This document shows positions 26,169-34,307 of a DNA stretch of 64,000 bases, piece by piece. A program made the position numbers and the translations under genes. Origin of the DNA: JALOLV01 sp046295175 (GTDB taxonomy: Bacteria > Bacteroidota > Bacteroidia > Cytophagales > Spirosomataceae); assembly GCA_046295175.1 (NCBI GenBank), contig JBKBNY010000007.1, forward strand, positions 186,001 to 250,000. Reading direction: 5' to 3'. The first letter of the stretch is position 1; each line of letters starts with the position of its first letter. The notes below the pieces were generated by a model. That model had not been told where the DNA came from and searched no databases. It saw only the letters and a list, made by a program, of their open reading frames with translations.

Positions 26169-26772
26169 AAATTGATAAGTTTTTTTAGGCAAAAATACTC
26201 GAATGAGCAGATAAAATGTAAAAATTTATCAAAAATTCCCCAAATGGCCCATAATTCTGAAATTTTAGGCAAATAAAAAAGGCGTAAACTATTGATAATC
26301 AATTAGTTAAATTTTCAACTCAAAGCAAAAATAGCCCTTAAAGACTTTTAGTGTGAAGCTACCGAAAACGGTTTGATACTAAATCTGATTCCATTCAAAA
26401 CTAAAAATCTGAATAATACCATTAGTAGAGATTTTAAAGAAATACGATAATAAGCTACCAAAAGCGATTAGCAACCAAAAAAATTCAATAACTATATCAA
26501 AAAAGATTACGGTAACGGTCGCCCCCCGCTACCAACCCCGAATAAGAGTAAACCAGCCCACATACCATTTGTAACCAATGCGAATAAGTAGGGTACACCA
26601 GCATATTCATTGATGCAAATAACAGGACACAAAGCAGAAAAGTCTTTTTTGAAGTACATTAAAACTCCGAATGTTTAACATGCTGAAAATTGATTAGAAA
26701 ACACCTTTTGAGGATTTAGTTTTAAGTGTTTTTTTTTACATTTACAAAAAATATGAATAAATACTTCAATAA
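26169..26772. other. AT-rich intergenic region before the HicBA module
   Basis: About 600 bp. The only candidate gene is the 50-codon minus-strand ORF at 26507-26659. The motif CTACC-AAAA recurs (near 26359 and 26456), and ACCGAAAACGGT at about 26361 is a small hairpin. No convincing promoter for the HicB-like gene was identified, although TACATTTA (-7-like) lies shortly before its start. Confidence 0.45.
26507..26659 (-). CDS. Possible 50-residue hydrophobic peptide
   Basis: ATG at 26659, stop at 26507. The reading has a hydrophobic centre (YLFALVTNGMWAGLLLFGVG) that could span a membrane, and ends GSGGRPLP. It faces away from the HicBA module. I see no promoter or homologue, and AT-rich DNA yields such ORFs by chance. 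It could be a type I toxin-like peptide or the remnant of a larger gene. Confidence 0.2.
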   Translation of the reverse strand: MYFKKDFSALCPVICINEYAGVPYLFALVTNGMWAGLLLFGVGSGGRPLP

Positions 26773-27117
26773 ATGAAAACCAATTTCAAAACCAGTCTTT
26801 CGATGATTGCATTTCAAGAAGACAAAGTACATATTTTGTTTTCGCCCGCACTTGATTTGTATGGTTATGGAAATACTTTAGAAGAAGCCAAACAGTCTTT
26901 TATGATTTCGCTCAATGCATTTTTAGATTATGCTATTGAAAACAAAACACTTATCAGCGAATTGAAAAGATTAGGTTGGAAAATAGCAGAAGACGGCAAA
27001 GTAACAGCCCCCCCGCCCTCATATTTTATCAAAAACAGCCATACATTCAAAGACGTTTGGAACAAACCGTTTCGCAAATTTGACAAAACAATAAATCTAC
27101 CTCTCATGACAGCATGA
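26773..27117 (+). CDS. HicB-like antitoxin
   Basis: A 114-residue protein with the partial RNase H-like HicB fold: KVHILFSPALDLYGYGNTLEEAKQSFMISLNAFLDYAIE is the usual central pattern. The C-terminal part (about residues 75-114) is extended and does not show a clear HTH. It should bind and neutralise the HicA-like toxin encoded next. The stop codon overlaps the start of the next gene (ATGA at 27114-27117), so translation is coupled. Having the antitoxin first is less common than hicA-hicB order. Confidence 0.78.
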   Translation: MKTNFKTSLSMIAFQEDKVHILFSPALDLYGYGNTLEEAKQSFMISLNAFLDYAIENKTLISELKRLGWKIAEDGKVTAPPPSYFIKNSHTFKDVWNKPFRKFDKTINLPLMTA

Positions 27118-27344
27118 AGACCTTAAAAAACATCTCTTTGGCTGATTTTAGGAGGTATTTGATTAGTGTAGGTTGCGAACTCTCACGTACAAGCGGAGGG
27201 CATGAGATTTGGACACGCAAAGGTCTCACCCGCCCTATTGTATTACAATCTCATATTGACCCAGTACCCGAATTTATCATCAAAAAACTATTAGCAACAT
27301 TGGGTGTCAATAAGAAGGATTTTATAAACTACCTCAACAAATGA
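27114..27344 (+). CDS. HicA-like toxin (mRNA interferase)
   Basis: A 76-residue protein of the dsRBD-like HicA fold. It has SGGHEIWTRKG, with the catalytic-type histidine at about residue 29, then PIVLQSHIDPVPEFIIKKLLATLGVNKKDFINYL, the typical C-terminal pattern. Family members cut mRNA when freed from HicB. The gene overlaps its neighbours by 4 bp on both sides. Confidence 0.8.
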   Translation: MKTLKNISLADFRRYLISVGCELSRTSGGHEIWTRKGLTRPIVLQSHIDPVPEFIIKKLLATLGVNKKDFINYLNK

Positions 27345-27634
27345 TTGATGAATTATTAGCAGAAATAACCCCCGAACAACAAGCTCGCACCGACCGTAAA
27401 ATGCGTATTGCAGCTTTAATTGGCGATGCTCTCAGAGATAAAGGTATGGCAAAGAAAGAGTTTGCTCAAAAAGTAGGTAGAAAGCCCTCCGAAATTACAA
27501 AATGGCTAAGCGGTACGCATAACTTTACGATTGATACCCTCACAGATATTGAGCAAGTACTAAACATCAAACTCATTACAGATAACCCTAAAAGGCAAAG
27601 CCAAAGCCACGTTTTGGGCGGTTTGAGGGCTTGA
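27341..27634 (+). CDS. XRE-family HTH protein of the HicBA module
   Basis: A 97-residue protein with a helix-turn-helix at about residues 37-72 (DKGMAKKEFAQKVGRKPSEITKWLSGTHNFTIDTLTDIEQVL). Likely the DNA-binding repressor of this operon, as the HicB-like protein lacks an obvious DNA-binding domain. Its ATG overlaps the HicA stop (ATGA at 27341-27344). Alternatively, it belongs to a second toxin-antitoxin pair whose toxin is the unknown gene that follows. Confidence 0.8.
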   Translation: MIDELLAEITPEQQARTDRKMRIAALIGDALRDKGMAKKEFAQKVGRKPSEITKWLSGTHNFTIDTLTDIEQVLNIKLITDNPKRQSQSHVLGGLRA

Positions 27635-27648
27635 AACTATATTTTATT

Positions 27649-28440
27649 ATGAATTATTTAGAAATTGTTTTGAATGGTTTTTTTGATAATAATAGTCGAA
27701 ATTTTTTAGATAAGTATTTTTATAGAGAGTATCAAAAGGCCAAAAAAGAGCATTTTGAAGTGGACGAGTTTTTTACAGGTTGTCTTGATGTGATTGAACA
27801 ATTTGAACAATATTTGACTGATAGAGTTAGTAAACGTTTTTATGATTTATGTTTGATGCTTACAAGTGCAAAGGATGGAACACTTCAATACAAAGACTTA
27901 GAGGGCAAAAGTTATGAACAAAAATCATACGAAACAATAGAGTATTGCGAACATGAGTTAAAAGAAAGAAGACCTGATGGAATAGGGAGCATATCGTTTA
28001 CTGTACATTTAAGTTCATTGACAAATGGAAAATATATTTATAATATGACTTATGGTGAAGTATTGAGAATTAAAATTGCAATTAAGGAAAGTAAAACATT
28101 ATGCCTCCAAGAAGAAAATTATATATCTGATAAAGAAGCCTCACAAACTCTACTTCAACAAAATAAAGTAGCAATATCAAAGATTGAAAAAAGGAAAAAA
28201 CAGCCCACAGAAGCCCCTGCATACATTCAAGAATTATTTAAATTGTATAATGAGTTTAAGAATAAAGGAACTGACAAAAGAGAAATTATTGGAAAAATTG
28301 CAATAAAAGTTTTGAGTGAGGACCATCGAGAAATAAAGCAACACTTTAAAACAGACAATTTGAAAAGTCTTAAAACTGAAATTCGTAGATATTTACAAAA
28401 GTATGGATTTCTTCAAAAAGAAAGCGATAAAAAACGATAA
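27649..28440 (+). CDS. Unknown protein, last gene of the HicB-HicA-XRE operon
   Basis: A 263-residue protein with no family I recognise. I use the ATG at 27649; a TTG at 27631 would overlap the XRE stop codon. The N-terminal half is aromatic and acidic (FLDKYFYREYQKAKKEHFEVDEFFTGCLDVIEQFEQYL). The C-terminal third is Lys-rich and helical (KNKGTDKREIIGKIAIKVLSEDHREIKQHFKTDNLKSLKTEIRRYLQKYGF), resembling nucleic-acid-binding tails, and recalls RteC-like regulators in a loose way. Codon use is AT-rich as in the three genes before it. It lies 14 bp after the XRE gene and is closed by the terminator at 28483-28515, so it is part of that transcript. Confidence 0.6.
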   Translation: MNYLEIVLNGFFDNNSRNFLDKYFYREYQKAKKEHFEVDEFFTGCLDVIEQFEQYLTDRVSKRFYDLCLMLTSAKDGTLQYKDLEGKSYEQKSYETIEYCEHELKERRPDGIGSISFTVHLSSLTNGKYIYNMTYGEVLRIKIAIKESKTLCLQEENYISDKEASQTLLQQNKVAISKIEKRKKQPTEAPAYIQELFKLYNEFKNKGTDKREIIGKIAIKVLSEDHREIKQHFKTDNLKSLKTEIRRYLQKYGFLQKESDKKR

Positions 28441-28482
28441 TTTTCACGATATAAGTATTTGATAATCAATAATTTGCAAGTC

Positions 28483-28515
28483 AAAAGCGACAGAAAGCGA
28501 TTCTGTCGCTTTTTG
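28483..28515 (+). terminator. Terminator of the HicBA operon
   Basis: AAAAGCGACAGAA (28483-28495) pairs perfectly with TTCTGTCGCTTTT (28501-28513) around a 5-nt loop and is followed by Ts. Confidence 0.85.
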
Positions 28516-28588
28516 TGTTTTTAAAAATATTGATGTATAAAAAAAGCATTGAATATTTGCTGAATAATTAATTAAAATCAGCAAAAAT

Positions 28589-28723
28589 ATGAAGAAGAAA
28601 ATTTCGAAAAACTCCGAAATCGAAGACCTACAAAAACAAATTGAAAAGCTAAAATCAGAAGGTAGGGTCAGAATAATGATTTCTATTCTGATAAATATAC
28701 TGGATGAATATTTTATGTGGTAA
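28589..28723 (+). CDS. Small 44-residue ORF with coiled-coil start
   Basis: ATG at 28589, TAA at 28721-28723. The reading begins MKKKISKNSEIEDLQKQIEK, a Lys/Glu heptad-like helix, and ends with a hydrophobic stretch IMISILINILDEYFMW. The gap after the operon terminator and the coherent amphipathic composition make it a plausible small protein, but no homologue is known to me. It is too short to rule out chance. Confidence 0.35.
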   Translation: MKKKISKNSEIEDLQKQIEKLKSEGRVRIMISILINILDEYFMW

Positions 28724-28728
28724 TGGCA

Positions 28729-28756
28729 CAAAAAAAGGAGGTCAAAAGACCTCCTT
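28729..28756 (-). terminator. Terminator of tRNA-fMet
   Basis: AAGGAGGTC (28735-28743) pairs with GACCTCCTT (28748-28756) around AAAA. On the minus strand it is followed by a T run and starts 2 bp after the tRNA 3' end. Confidence 0.85.
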
Positions 28757-28758
28757 AG

Positions 28759-28831
28759 TAGCGGGAACAGGACTCGAACCTGTGACCTTTGGGTTATGAG
28801 CCCAACGAGCTGCCAACTGCTCCATCCCGCG
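28759..28831 (-). tRNA. Initiator tRNA-Met (CAT)
   Basis: Minus-strand cloverleaf with anticodon CAT. Two initiator hallmarks are visible: the first acceptor position is unpaired (C1 opposite U72), and the anticodon stem ends with three G-C pairs (GGG-CTCATAA-CCC). CCA is not encoded. A -7 element TACCTTTG is at 28858-28851 on the minus strand, about 20 bp upstream. Confidence 0.9.
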
Positions 28832-28984
28832 ATGTTGTTGAATTGGACTGCAAAGGTACGACAATATTTCAAAATAAAAAATTATCTTTGTGAAATTTTT
28901 TCAGAATCGAGATTTTAGAAAAAGAAATAAGGTTTTATAACTAAATCTTGTCTCTTGCATCTTATCTCTCATATATTGTTTTAG

Positions 28985-29875
28985 ATGAATCACAAAGCAG
29001 GTTTTATAAGTATTGTTGGCAAGCCAAATGTGGGCAAATCTACTTTGATGAACCAATTGGTTGGCGAAAAACTCTCGATTATCACATCAAAAGCCCAAAC
29101 CACTCGCCACCGCATCATGGGTATTGTCAATGGTGTACACGAAGGCACTGAGTTTCAGTTGGTGTATTCTGATACGCCCGGTATCATTATGCCGCAGTAC
29201 GAATTGCACAAATCTATGATGAGTTTTGTGCATGGCTCGCTCGAAGATGCCGATGTAGTGCTATTTGTAACTGATATTTTTGAGAAACACGACGAAAACG
29301 ACGTTATCGAAAAACTACAAAAGACCGATTCGCCTATCTTGCTGATTATCAACAAAATAGACTTAGCAAAACCTGAGCAGATTGAAGAAAAAATACAATA
29401 CTGGAAAGATAACTTCAAAGCTGTTGAGATTCTGACGATTTCGGCATTGAACAACATTAACGTTGATAAATTATTCGATAGAATCATCAGTTATTTGCCA
29501 GTTCATCCGCCGTATTTCCCGAAAGATGAATTGACCGACAAACCCGAAAGGTTCTTTGCTGCCGAGATTTTGCGTGAAAAAATCCTGACGAATTACAACA
29601 AAGAGATTCCGTACAGCTGCGAGGTAGTAATAACGAGTTTCAAAGAAAAAGATGACATCATCGTGATTTCGGCCGAGATTTATGTTGAACGAACCTCTCA
29701 ACGTGCAATTCTGTTAGGTCATAAAGGCGAACGTATCAAAAAAGTAGGGATGTTGGCTCGCGAAGAGATGCAACGTTTCTTTGATAAAAAAGTCTTTTTA
29801 GAACAGTATATCAAAGTAGAATCTGATTGGAGAAACAAACAAAACAAACTACGCCAATTTGGCTATGAAGGGTAA
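28985..29875 (+). CDS. era: GTPase Era
   Basis: Ribosome-assembly GTPase acting on 16S rRNA and the small subunit. G1 is G12-KPNVGK-S19, G2/switch I is TTRHRI, G3 is YSDTPGI, G4 is NKID and G5 is SALN. The C-terminal KH domain (about residues 205-290) contains GHKGERIKKVG. At 296 residues it is normal length. TATCTTTG at 28883-28890 may be the -7 element, about 100 bp upstream. The next gene starts 41 bp later and may be co-transcribed. Confidence 0.96.
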   Translation: MNHKAGFISIVGKPNVGKSTLMNQLVGEKLSIITSKAQTTRHRIMGIVNGVHEGTEFQLVYSDTPGIIMPQYELHKSMMSFVHGSLEDADVVLFVTDIFEKHDENDVIEKLQKTDSPILLIINKIDLAKPEQIEEKIQYWKDNFKAVEILTISALNNINVDKLFDRIISYLPVHPPYFPKDELTDKPERFFAAEILREKILTNYNKEIPYSCEVVITSFKEKDDIIVISAEIYVERTSQRAILLGHKGERIKKVGMLAREEMQRFFDKKVFLEQYIKVESDWRNKQNKLRQFGYEG

Positions 29876-29915
29876 ATACGATTTGTGCCACGAGTCGTAT
29901 CCCAAATTCACAAAT

Positions 29916-32213
29916 ATGAAAAACCTATACTTCATCACTACACTGCTGTTTTTCAGCACCTTAGGGAGTTATGCCCAAAATTCTGACGAAAAGTACGTTT
30001 ATCACATCAATAAATCGAAAGCTACGATTAAACTGGATGGCGAACTAAACGAAGATGCCTGGAAAATGGCCGAAGAAGCCAAGAATTTTTTCATGAATAA
30101 ACCCTACGATTCGTCATTTGCGAAACTCCAAACCGTTGTTAGGCTTACATTTGATGATAACTTCATGTACGTTGGGGCAATCTGCTACGAGCCACGAAAC
30201 CTCTACACGACTCAATCGCTCAAACGTGATTTTGAGGGTGGTACAAGTGATGTATTCACGATAAACATTGATACATTCAAAGACCGAGTCAATGGCTTTC
30301 AGTTTGCTGTAAATCCGTATAATGTACAGCGTGAAGGGCTGATTTCGGGTGGTTTTGAAACCTCAAATTTTTGGGATAACAAATGGTATTCGGTCGTAAA
30401 AAATTACGAAGACCGATGGGAGATTGAGGTGGCGATTCCGTTCAAAACATTGCGATATAAAGTAAATGACGGAGAAAATACTTGGAGAATCAATTTTGGG
30501 CGAAATGTATTGAAACGCAACGAGATTTCGACATGGGTGCCTGTTCCACGAAACTTTCCACCCGCCAACTTGGCCTTTACTGGTCTTTTGGTTTGGAACG
30601 AAAATCCACCCAAAGCAGGTGCCAATGTAGCTTTGATTCCGTACGTTTCGGCTGGGGTTACGCAGGATTTTCCGAGAAATGAAAGCGATTTAAAAGCATT
30701 GCCCAAAACTTCTGATTTTACAAGAGGAATCGGGATGGATGCCAAGATTGCGGTTACGCCTTCGCTCAATTTAGATTTGACGGTCAATCCTGATTTTTCG
30801 CAAGTCGAGGTTGATAGACAGGTTACGAATCTGAGCCGTTTTGAGATATTCTTCCCCGAAAGAAGACAATTTTTTATCGAAAACTCCGATTTATTCAGCA
30901 AATTTGGTTTTCCGGATACCCGTCCATTTTTCAGCCGAAGGATTGGTATTACTCGAAATCCAAACACTGGGTTAAACCAGCAGGTTCCGATTTTGGCAGG
31001 AGCGAGATTGAGCGGTAAGCTAAACGATGATTGGCGAATCGGTCTGATGAATATGCAAACCCAAAAAGTAAATTTTGGCAATGATAAGTTTCTACCTGCG
31101 GCCAATTATTCGGTGGCAGTTTTGCAGAGAAAAATCTTTTCGAGGTCGTTTATCGGAGGAATCGTATCGAACAAAGAGAATTTTTTAGGAAATCTCAACG
31201 AAACACAAAGAGCCAATTATCGGGCATACAATCGGATTGCGGGTTTGGAGTTTAATTATTTCTCGAAGGATAACAAAGTCGAGATGGAGACTTATTTTCA
31301 TCAATCGTTTTATCCAAATGCTCCAAAAGATGCTTCGAGTGCGGCACATTATATGGGTTATCACCACCCAAATATTGATTTAAATTTGGGTTTGCAACGA
31401 ATCGGAGAAAACTACCGAGCCGATGTTGGTTTTGTACCTCGCACGGGGATTTATCAGGTTTTTAGGCCGCAAACAATCATTCTGAATCCTAAAAACGAAA
31501 AAATTGCAAAATATATCAATGCCTACGGAATCGGAACTGAAGGCAGTGATGTTTTCGACCTCAAAGGCAAACGTCTTGACAGCGAAACTAACCTTAGTTT
31601 CTTTATCAATACACCTGCTGGCGGCGAAGCATACATTGCCCAAAATTGGAATTTTACGCATTTATTTGCTCCATTCGACCCAACCAATTCGAGCGATAGC
31701 CCAAACCCAGACTTGCAAAATGCTGCCGAGTTGCCCATCGGCGACTACAAATGGCGTTTTTGGTCGGTAGGTTTTACGAGTAGCCAGCGAAACAATATCT
31801 TTGCCTCTTTAGATTTCAATCAAGGTGGGTACTTTAACGGTAACGGCAATTATACCGAAGGTAGTCTGTCGTATCGTTTGCAGCCTTATGGCGTTTTTTC
31901 GTTCGATTTTGCTCGTACAAAGTTCGATTTTCCGCAGCCTTACAATTCGGTAAAGTTTTGGTTGATAGGTCCACGAGCCGAATTGTCTTTTACGAGGAGC
32001 GTATTTTTTAGCACGTTTTTTCAGTACAATACCCAGACAAACAACGTCAATATCAACAGTCGTTTGCAATGGCGATACAAGCCCGTGAGCGATTTCTTCT
32101 TGGTTTATACCGATAATTATTTTGCCGAGGCGATACCGAAATACATGGTTACGGCTTGGATGCCCAAAAATAGGGCCTTGATTTTGAAGATGACTTACTG
32201 GTTGAATATTTAA
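29916..32213 (+). CDS. DUF5916 family protein with N-terminal CBM9-like domain, exported
   Basis: A 765-residue protein common in Bacteroidota. Start at 29916 (MKNLYFITTLLFFSTLGSYAQ, signal peptide) is chosen over 29859, which would overlap the era stop. Residues about 30-220 are a carbohydrate-binding module 9-like sandwich (IKLDGELNEDAWKMAEEAKNF, VRLTFDDNFMYVGAICYE). The rest is DUF5916 (NPDFSQVEVDRQVTNLSRFEIFFPERRQFFIENSDLF), probably an outer membrane beta-barrel judging by its alternating strands and C-terminal pattern. The ligand is unknown; a role in polysaccharide handling is inference. Confidence 0.85.
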   Translation: MKNLYFITTLLFFSTLGSYAQNSDEKYVYHINKSKATIKLDGELNEDAWKMAEEAKNFFMNKPYDSSFAKLQTVVRLTFDDNFMYVGAICYEPRNLYTTQSLKRDFEGGTSDVFTINIDTFKDRVNGFQFAVNPYNVQREGLISGGFETSNFWDNKWYSVVKNYEDRWEIEVAIPFKTLRYKVNDGENTWRINFGRNVLKRNEISTWVPVPRNFPPANLAFTGLLVWNENPPKAGANVALIPYVSAGVTQDFPRNESDLKALPKTSDFTRGIGMDAKIAVTPSLNLDLTVNPDFSQVEVDRQVTNLSRFEIFFPERRQFFIENSDLFSKFGFPDTRPFFSRRIGITRNPNTGLNQQVPILAGARLSGKLNDDWRIGLMNMQTQKVNFGNDKFLPAANYSVAVLQRKIFSRSFIGGIVSNKENFLGNLNETQRANYRAYNRIAGLEFNYFSKDNKVEMETYFHQSFYPNAPKDASSAAHYMGYHHPNIDLNLGLQRIGENYRADVGFVPRTGIYQVFRPQTIILNPKNEKIAKYINAYGIGTEGSDVFDLKGKRLDSETNLSFFINTPAGGEAYIAQNWNFTHLFAPFDPTNSSDSPNPDLQNAAELPIGDYKWRFWSVGFTSSQRNNIFASLDFNQGGYFNGNGNYTEGSLSYRLQPYGVFSFDFARTKFDFPQPYNSVKFWLIGPRAELSFTRSVFFSTFFQYNTQTNNVNINSRLQWRYKPVSDFFLVYTDNYFAEAIPKYMVTAWMPKNRALILKMTYWLNI

Positions 32214-32217
32214 CAGC

Positions 32218-32252
32218 AAAAAAGGATGAAGTAGTTGGCTTCATCCTTTTTT
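32218..32252. terminator. Bidirectional terminator
   Basis: AAAAAAGGATGAAG (32218-32231) pairs perfectly with CTTCATCCTTTTTT (32239-32252), between the convergent DUF5916 and pentapeptide-repeat genes. Confidence 0.85.
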
Positions 32253-32281
32253 GTTATTTAGAATACAACGTTTTGTTATGC

Positions 32282-33040
32282 TTATTTCTTAGAATATTTA
32301 AAATCTGAACCACCCTGAAACTTGGTATTGTCGAAGTTGCGACTGGTATCGAAATTGGTGTATTTGAAATCGGCAAAACCTCTGAAAGTCGTGCTTTTGA
32401 AGGTCGAGCGTTCGTCGAAATTTGTGTATTTAAAATCGGCGGTTTCGTCGAATAACACACCGTAAAAATCGGCATCTCCTTTGAAATTAGTGTATTTAAA
32501 GCTGGCATAACGCCCAAAAACACACGCATCGAAAAAAGCATTTTGCTTAAAATCAGCGTATTTATAATTGGCTTCTTCGGTGTACTTTGTGCCAGTAAAA
32601 CGAGCAGTTTCGTAGAAAGAAGAATATTTAAACTCTGACTTTCCTTCAAATTTACAGTTTTCGATGATTACCGCTTTTTCAAAATCGGTTGAGTAGGTTA
32701 CTCCATCGCCATTCCAGTTTACGCTAATGTTACCGTAGTTTTTACCAGTTTTTTTGTCGATGTGTTTGTAAGCGATAAAATCGCCTTTAAAAACACAGTT
32801 TGTGAACGAAATCGGAGCCGTTACTTTGCTTTTGTATTCTTCACCATTCCAATTTTTACCTCTCTGTACATTCTTTTTGTTCGATAATTCGGTAAGGTCA
32901 AGGTCGCCTTCGATAAGTGCATCTTGAATGCTTACGGGCTGGCCTTTATCAATAGATTCAAAGATTTCTTTTGCCGAGATTGTCTTTTGAGCAAAACTCA
33001 AGGCAGGAATCAAAGCGAGTATGATTATCAACTTTTTCAT
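32282..33040 (-). CDS. Exported pentapeptide-repeat protein
   Basis: A 252-residue protein with a signal peptide (residues 1-17, ends LSFAQK). Residues about 125-245 consist of repeats such as ADFKYTNFDERSTFKSTTF, with Phe at each fifth position, i.e. a right-handed quadrilateral beta-helix. The N-terminal part (ISAKEIFESIDKGQPVSIQDALIEGDLDLTELS) is the usual cap of pentapeptide proteins. The signal peptide argues against a gyrase-protecting (Qnr-like) role. It follows the DUF4097 gene 21 bp downstream on the same strand, so the two beta-solenoid proteins are one operon. Confidence 0.85.
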   Translation of the reverse strand: MKKLIIILALIPALSFAQKTISAKEIFESIDKGQPVSIQDALIEGDLDLTELSNKKNVQRGKNWNGEEYKSKVTAPISFTNCVFKGDFIAYKHIDKKTGKNYGNISVNWNGDGVTYSTDFEKAVIIENCKFEGKSEFKYSSFYETARFTGTKYTEEANYKYADFKQNAFFDACVFGRYASFKYTNFKGDADFYGVLFDETADFKYTNFDERSTFKSTTFRGFADFKYTNFDTSRNFDNTKFQGGSDFKYSKK

Positions 33041-33061
33041 AGCTGGATATTCTCAATTAAG

Positions 33062-34111
33062 TTATTCGTTAATATAAACACCGCCGGCATTTGAATCCAT
33101 CTTTACAGGGATTCCGCCGCCATTCAATTTACCACGTACACGGTCTTTTTCGATTGTACCGTTGAAATTAGCCAAAGTTGGTACTTTTACACGGTTGCCA
33201 TCGAGGTCTAAATCCATGCCTTGATTCATTGGCATATTTACGTGGATTCCACCCGCACTCGTCGAAAGCGTCAGGTATTTACCCAAAGATTTCATGTTTA
33301 CGTCGATTCCGCCACCGCTGGTCGAAGCATCGAGGCTACCATCCATATCGTCAATATGAATCGAGCCGCCCGAAGTATGCGTAACTAAATCGCCTTTGAT
33401 GGCATCGGCACGTACTCCACCGCCACTTGTTGAGGCTTTGATATTACCTTTGAGGTTGGTCAAACGCAGACCACCACCACTTGTAGAGAGGCGTATTTCA
33501 CCTTCCGAATCATTAGCGTCAATTCCGCCACCGCTGGTCGAAACGTCAATTTTATCTTTGCAATTCGTAATTCTAATGCCTCCACCGCTTGTGCTTCCTT
33601 TGCTATCACCGCTCAAGTTGGTAAGTGTTAGTCCGCCACCACTTGTCGAAAATCTTTGTACCCCAGCAAGGTTTTTCATCGTGATACCGCCACCGCTTGT
33701 GCGTACATCAGACGAGATTTTTGACGGAACATAAATCTTGAAACCAATGTTCAAAGCGTTTTTCCAATCGTTCCAATTGCTGTCTTTTCTCTTGGCCGAT
33801 GCAATCAGCGTATTACCTTCTTTTTTGATTGTTAAAACGTATTTTTCGAGACGCTCTTCGATTTCTTCTTTGTCGAGTGTACGGCCATTCCAGTTATTTG
33901 GGCGGATATAAACCTCGACTTTGGCCTCGTTGCCCGACTGACCCGTTACGGTGATTCCCCCTCCCGATGTTTCAACTTTTAGGTTGCTGAGGTCGTCCGA
34001 AACGTAGGTTTTGGTTAAATACGGTTTTTCGTTTTCGTCGTATTTTTGGGCAATCGAATTGCACGACAACAACATCAAACTTGCTGATAATAAACCAATT
34101 AACTTCTTCAT
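33062..34111 (-). CDS. DUF4097-type repeat lipoprotein
   Basis: A 349-residue predicted lipoprotein (lipobox LMLLSCNS, Cys at about 17). About ten repeats of 20-21 residues carry the motif TSGGG followed by alternating hydrophobics (STSGGGLRLTNLKGNIKA is one unit), giving a long beta-solenoid with a Gly-rich turn. The repeats are visible in the DNA as about 63-bp near-tandem units between 33240 and 33990. Probable surface or periplasmic structure; function unknown. First gene of a two-gene operon with the pentapeptide protein. Confidence 0.8.
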   Translation of the reverse strand: MKKLIGLLSASLMLLSCNSIAQKYDENEKPYLTKTYVSDDLSNLKVETSGGGITVTGQSGNEAKVEVYIRPNNWNGRTLDKEEIEERLEKYVLTIKKEGNTLIASAKRKDSNWNDWKNALNIGFKIYVPSKISSDVRTSGGGITMKNLAGVQRFSTSGGGLTLTNLSGDSKGSTSGGGIRITNCKDKIDVSTSGGGIDANDSEGEIRLSTSGGGLRLTNLKGNIKASTSGGGVRADAIKGDLVTHTSGGSIHIDDMDGSLDASTSGGGIDVNMKSLGKYLTLSTSAGGIHVNMPMNQGMDLDLDGNRVKVPTLANFNGTIEKDRVRGKLNGGGIPVKMDSNAGGVYINE

Positions 34112-34307
34112 AATGAGTTTGTTTTTATTGTTTTTAATAGCTTTTGAAGATAAGATGCAGATTTACAGAATCAAGTTGCATCGAAATTAATTATTTGTGA
34201 ATTAAGCCGTTATTTTTTTATACTAATAATATCGAAATGTAGATTAAAGCTACTAAAACCAGAAAATTTCCTATATTTCGACCTAATTTATCAACCTGTA
34301 AGTCAGA

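Noticed and set aside
26519..26540. GC run CGCCCCCCGC in the gap before HicBA as part of an RNA gene
   Set aside because: It does not fold with nearby sequence into a tRNA or a recognised RNA, and the only coherent reading through it is the small minus-strand ORF.
32282..33040. Quinolone-resistance (Qnr-like) pentapeptide protein
   Set aside because: A signal peptide directs it out of the cytoplasm, so protection of DNA gyrase is unlikely.
33240..33990. Regular repeats of about 63 bp resembling a CRISPR array or satellite
   Set aside because: They lie in one intact reading frame and encode the TSGGG repeats of a DUF4097-type lipoprotein; spacing and sequence follow the protein repeat.
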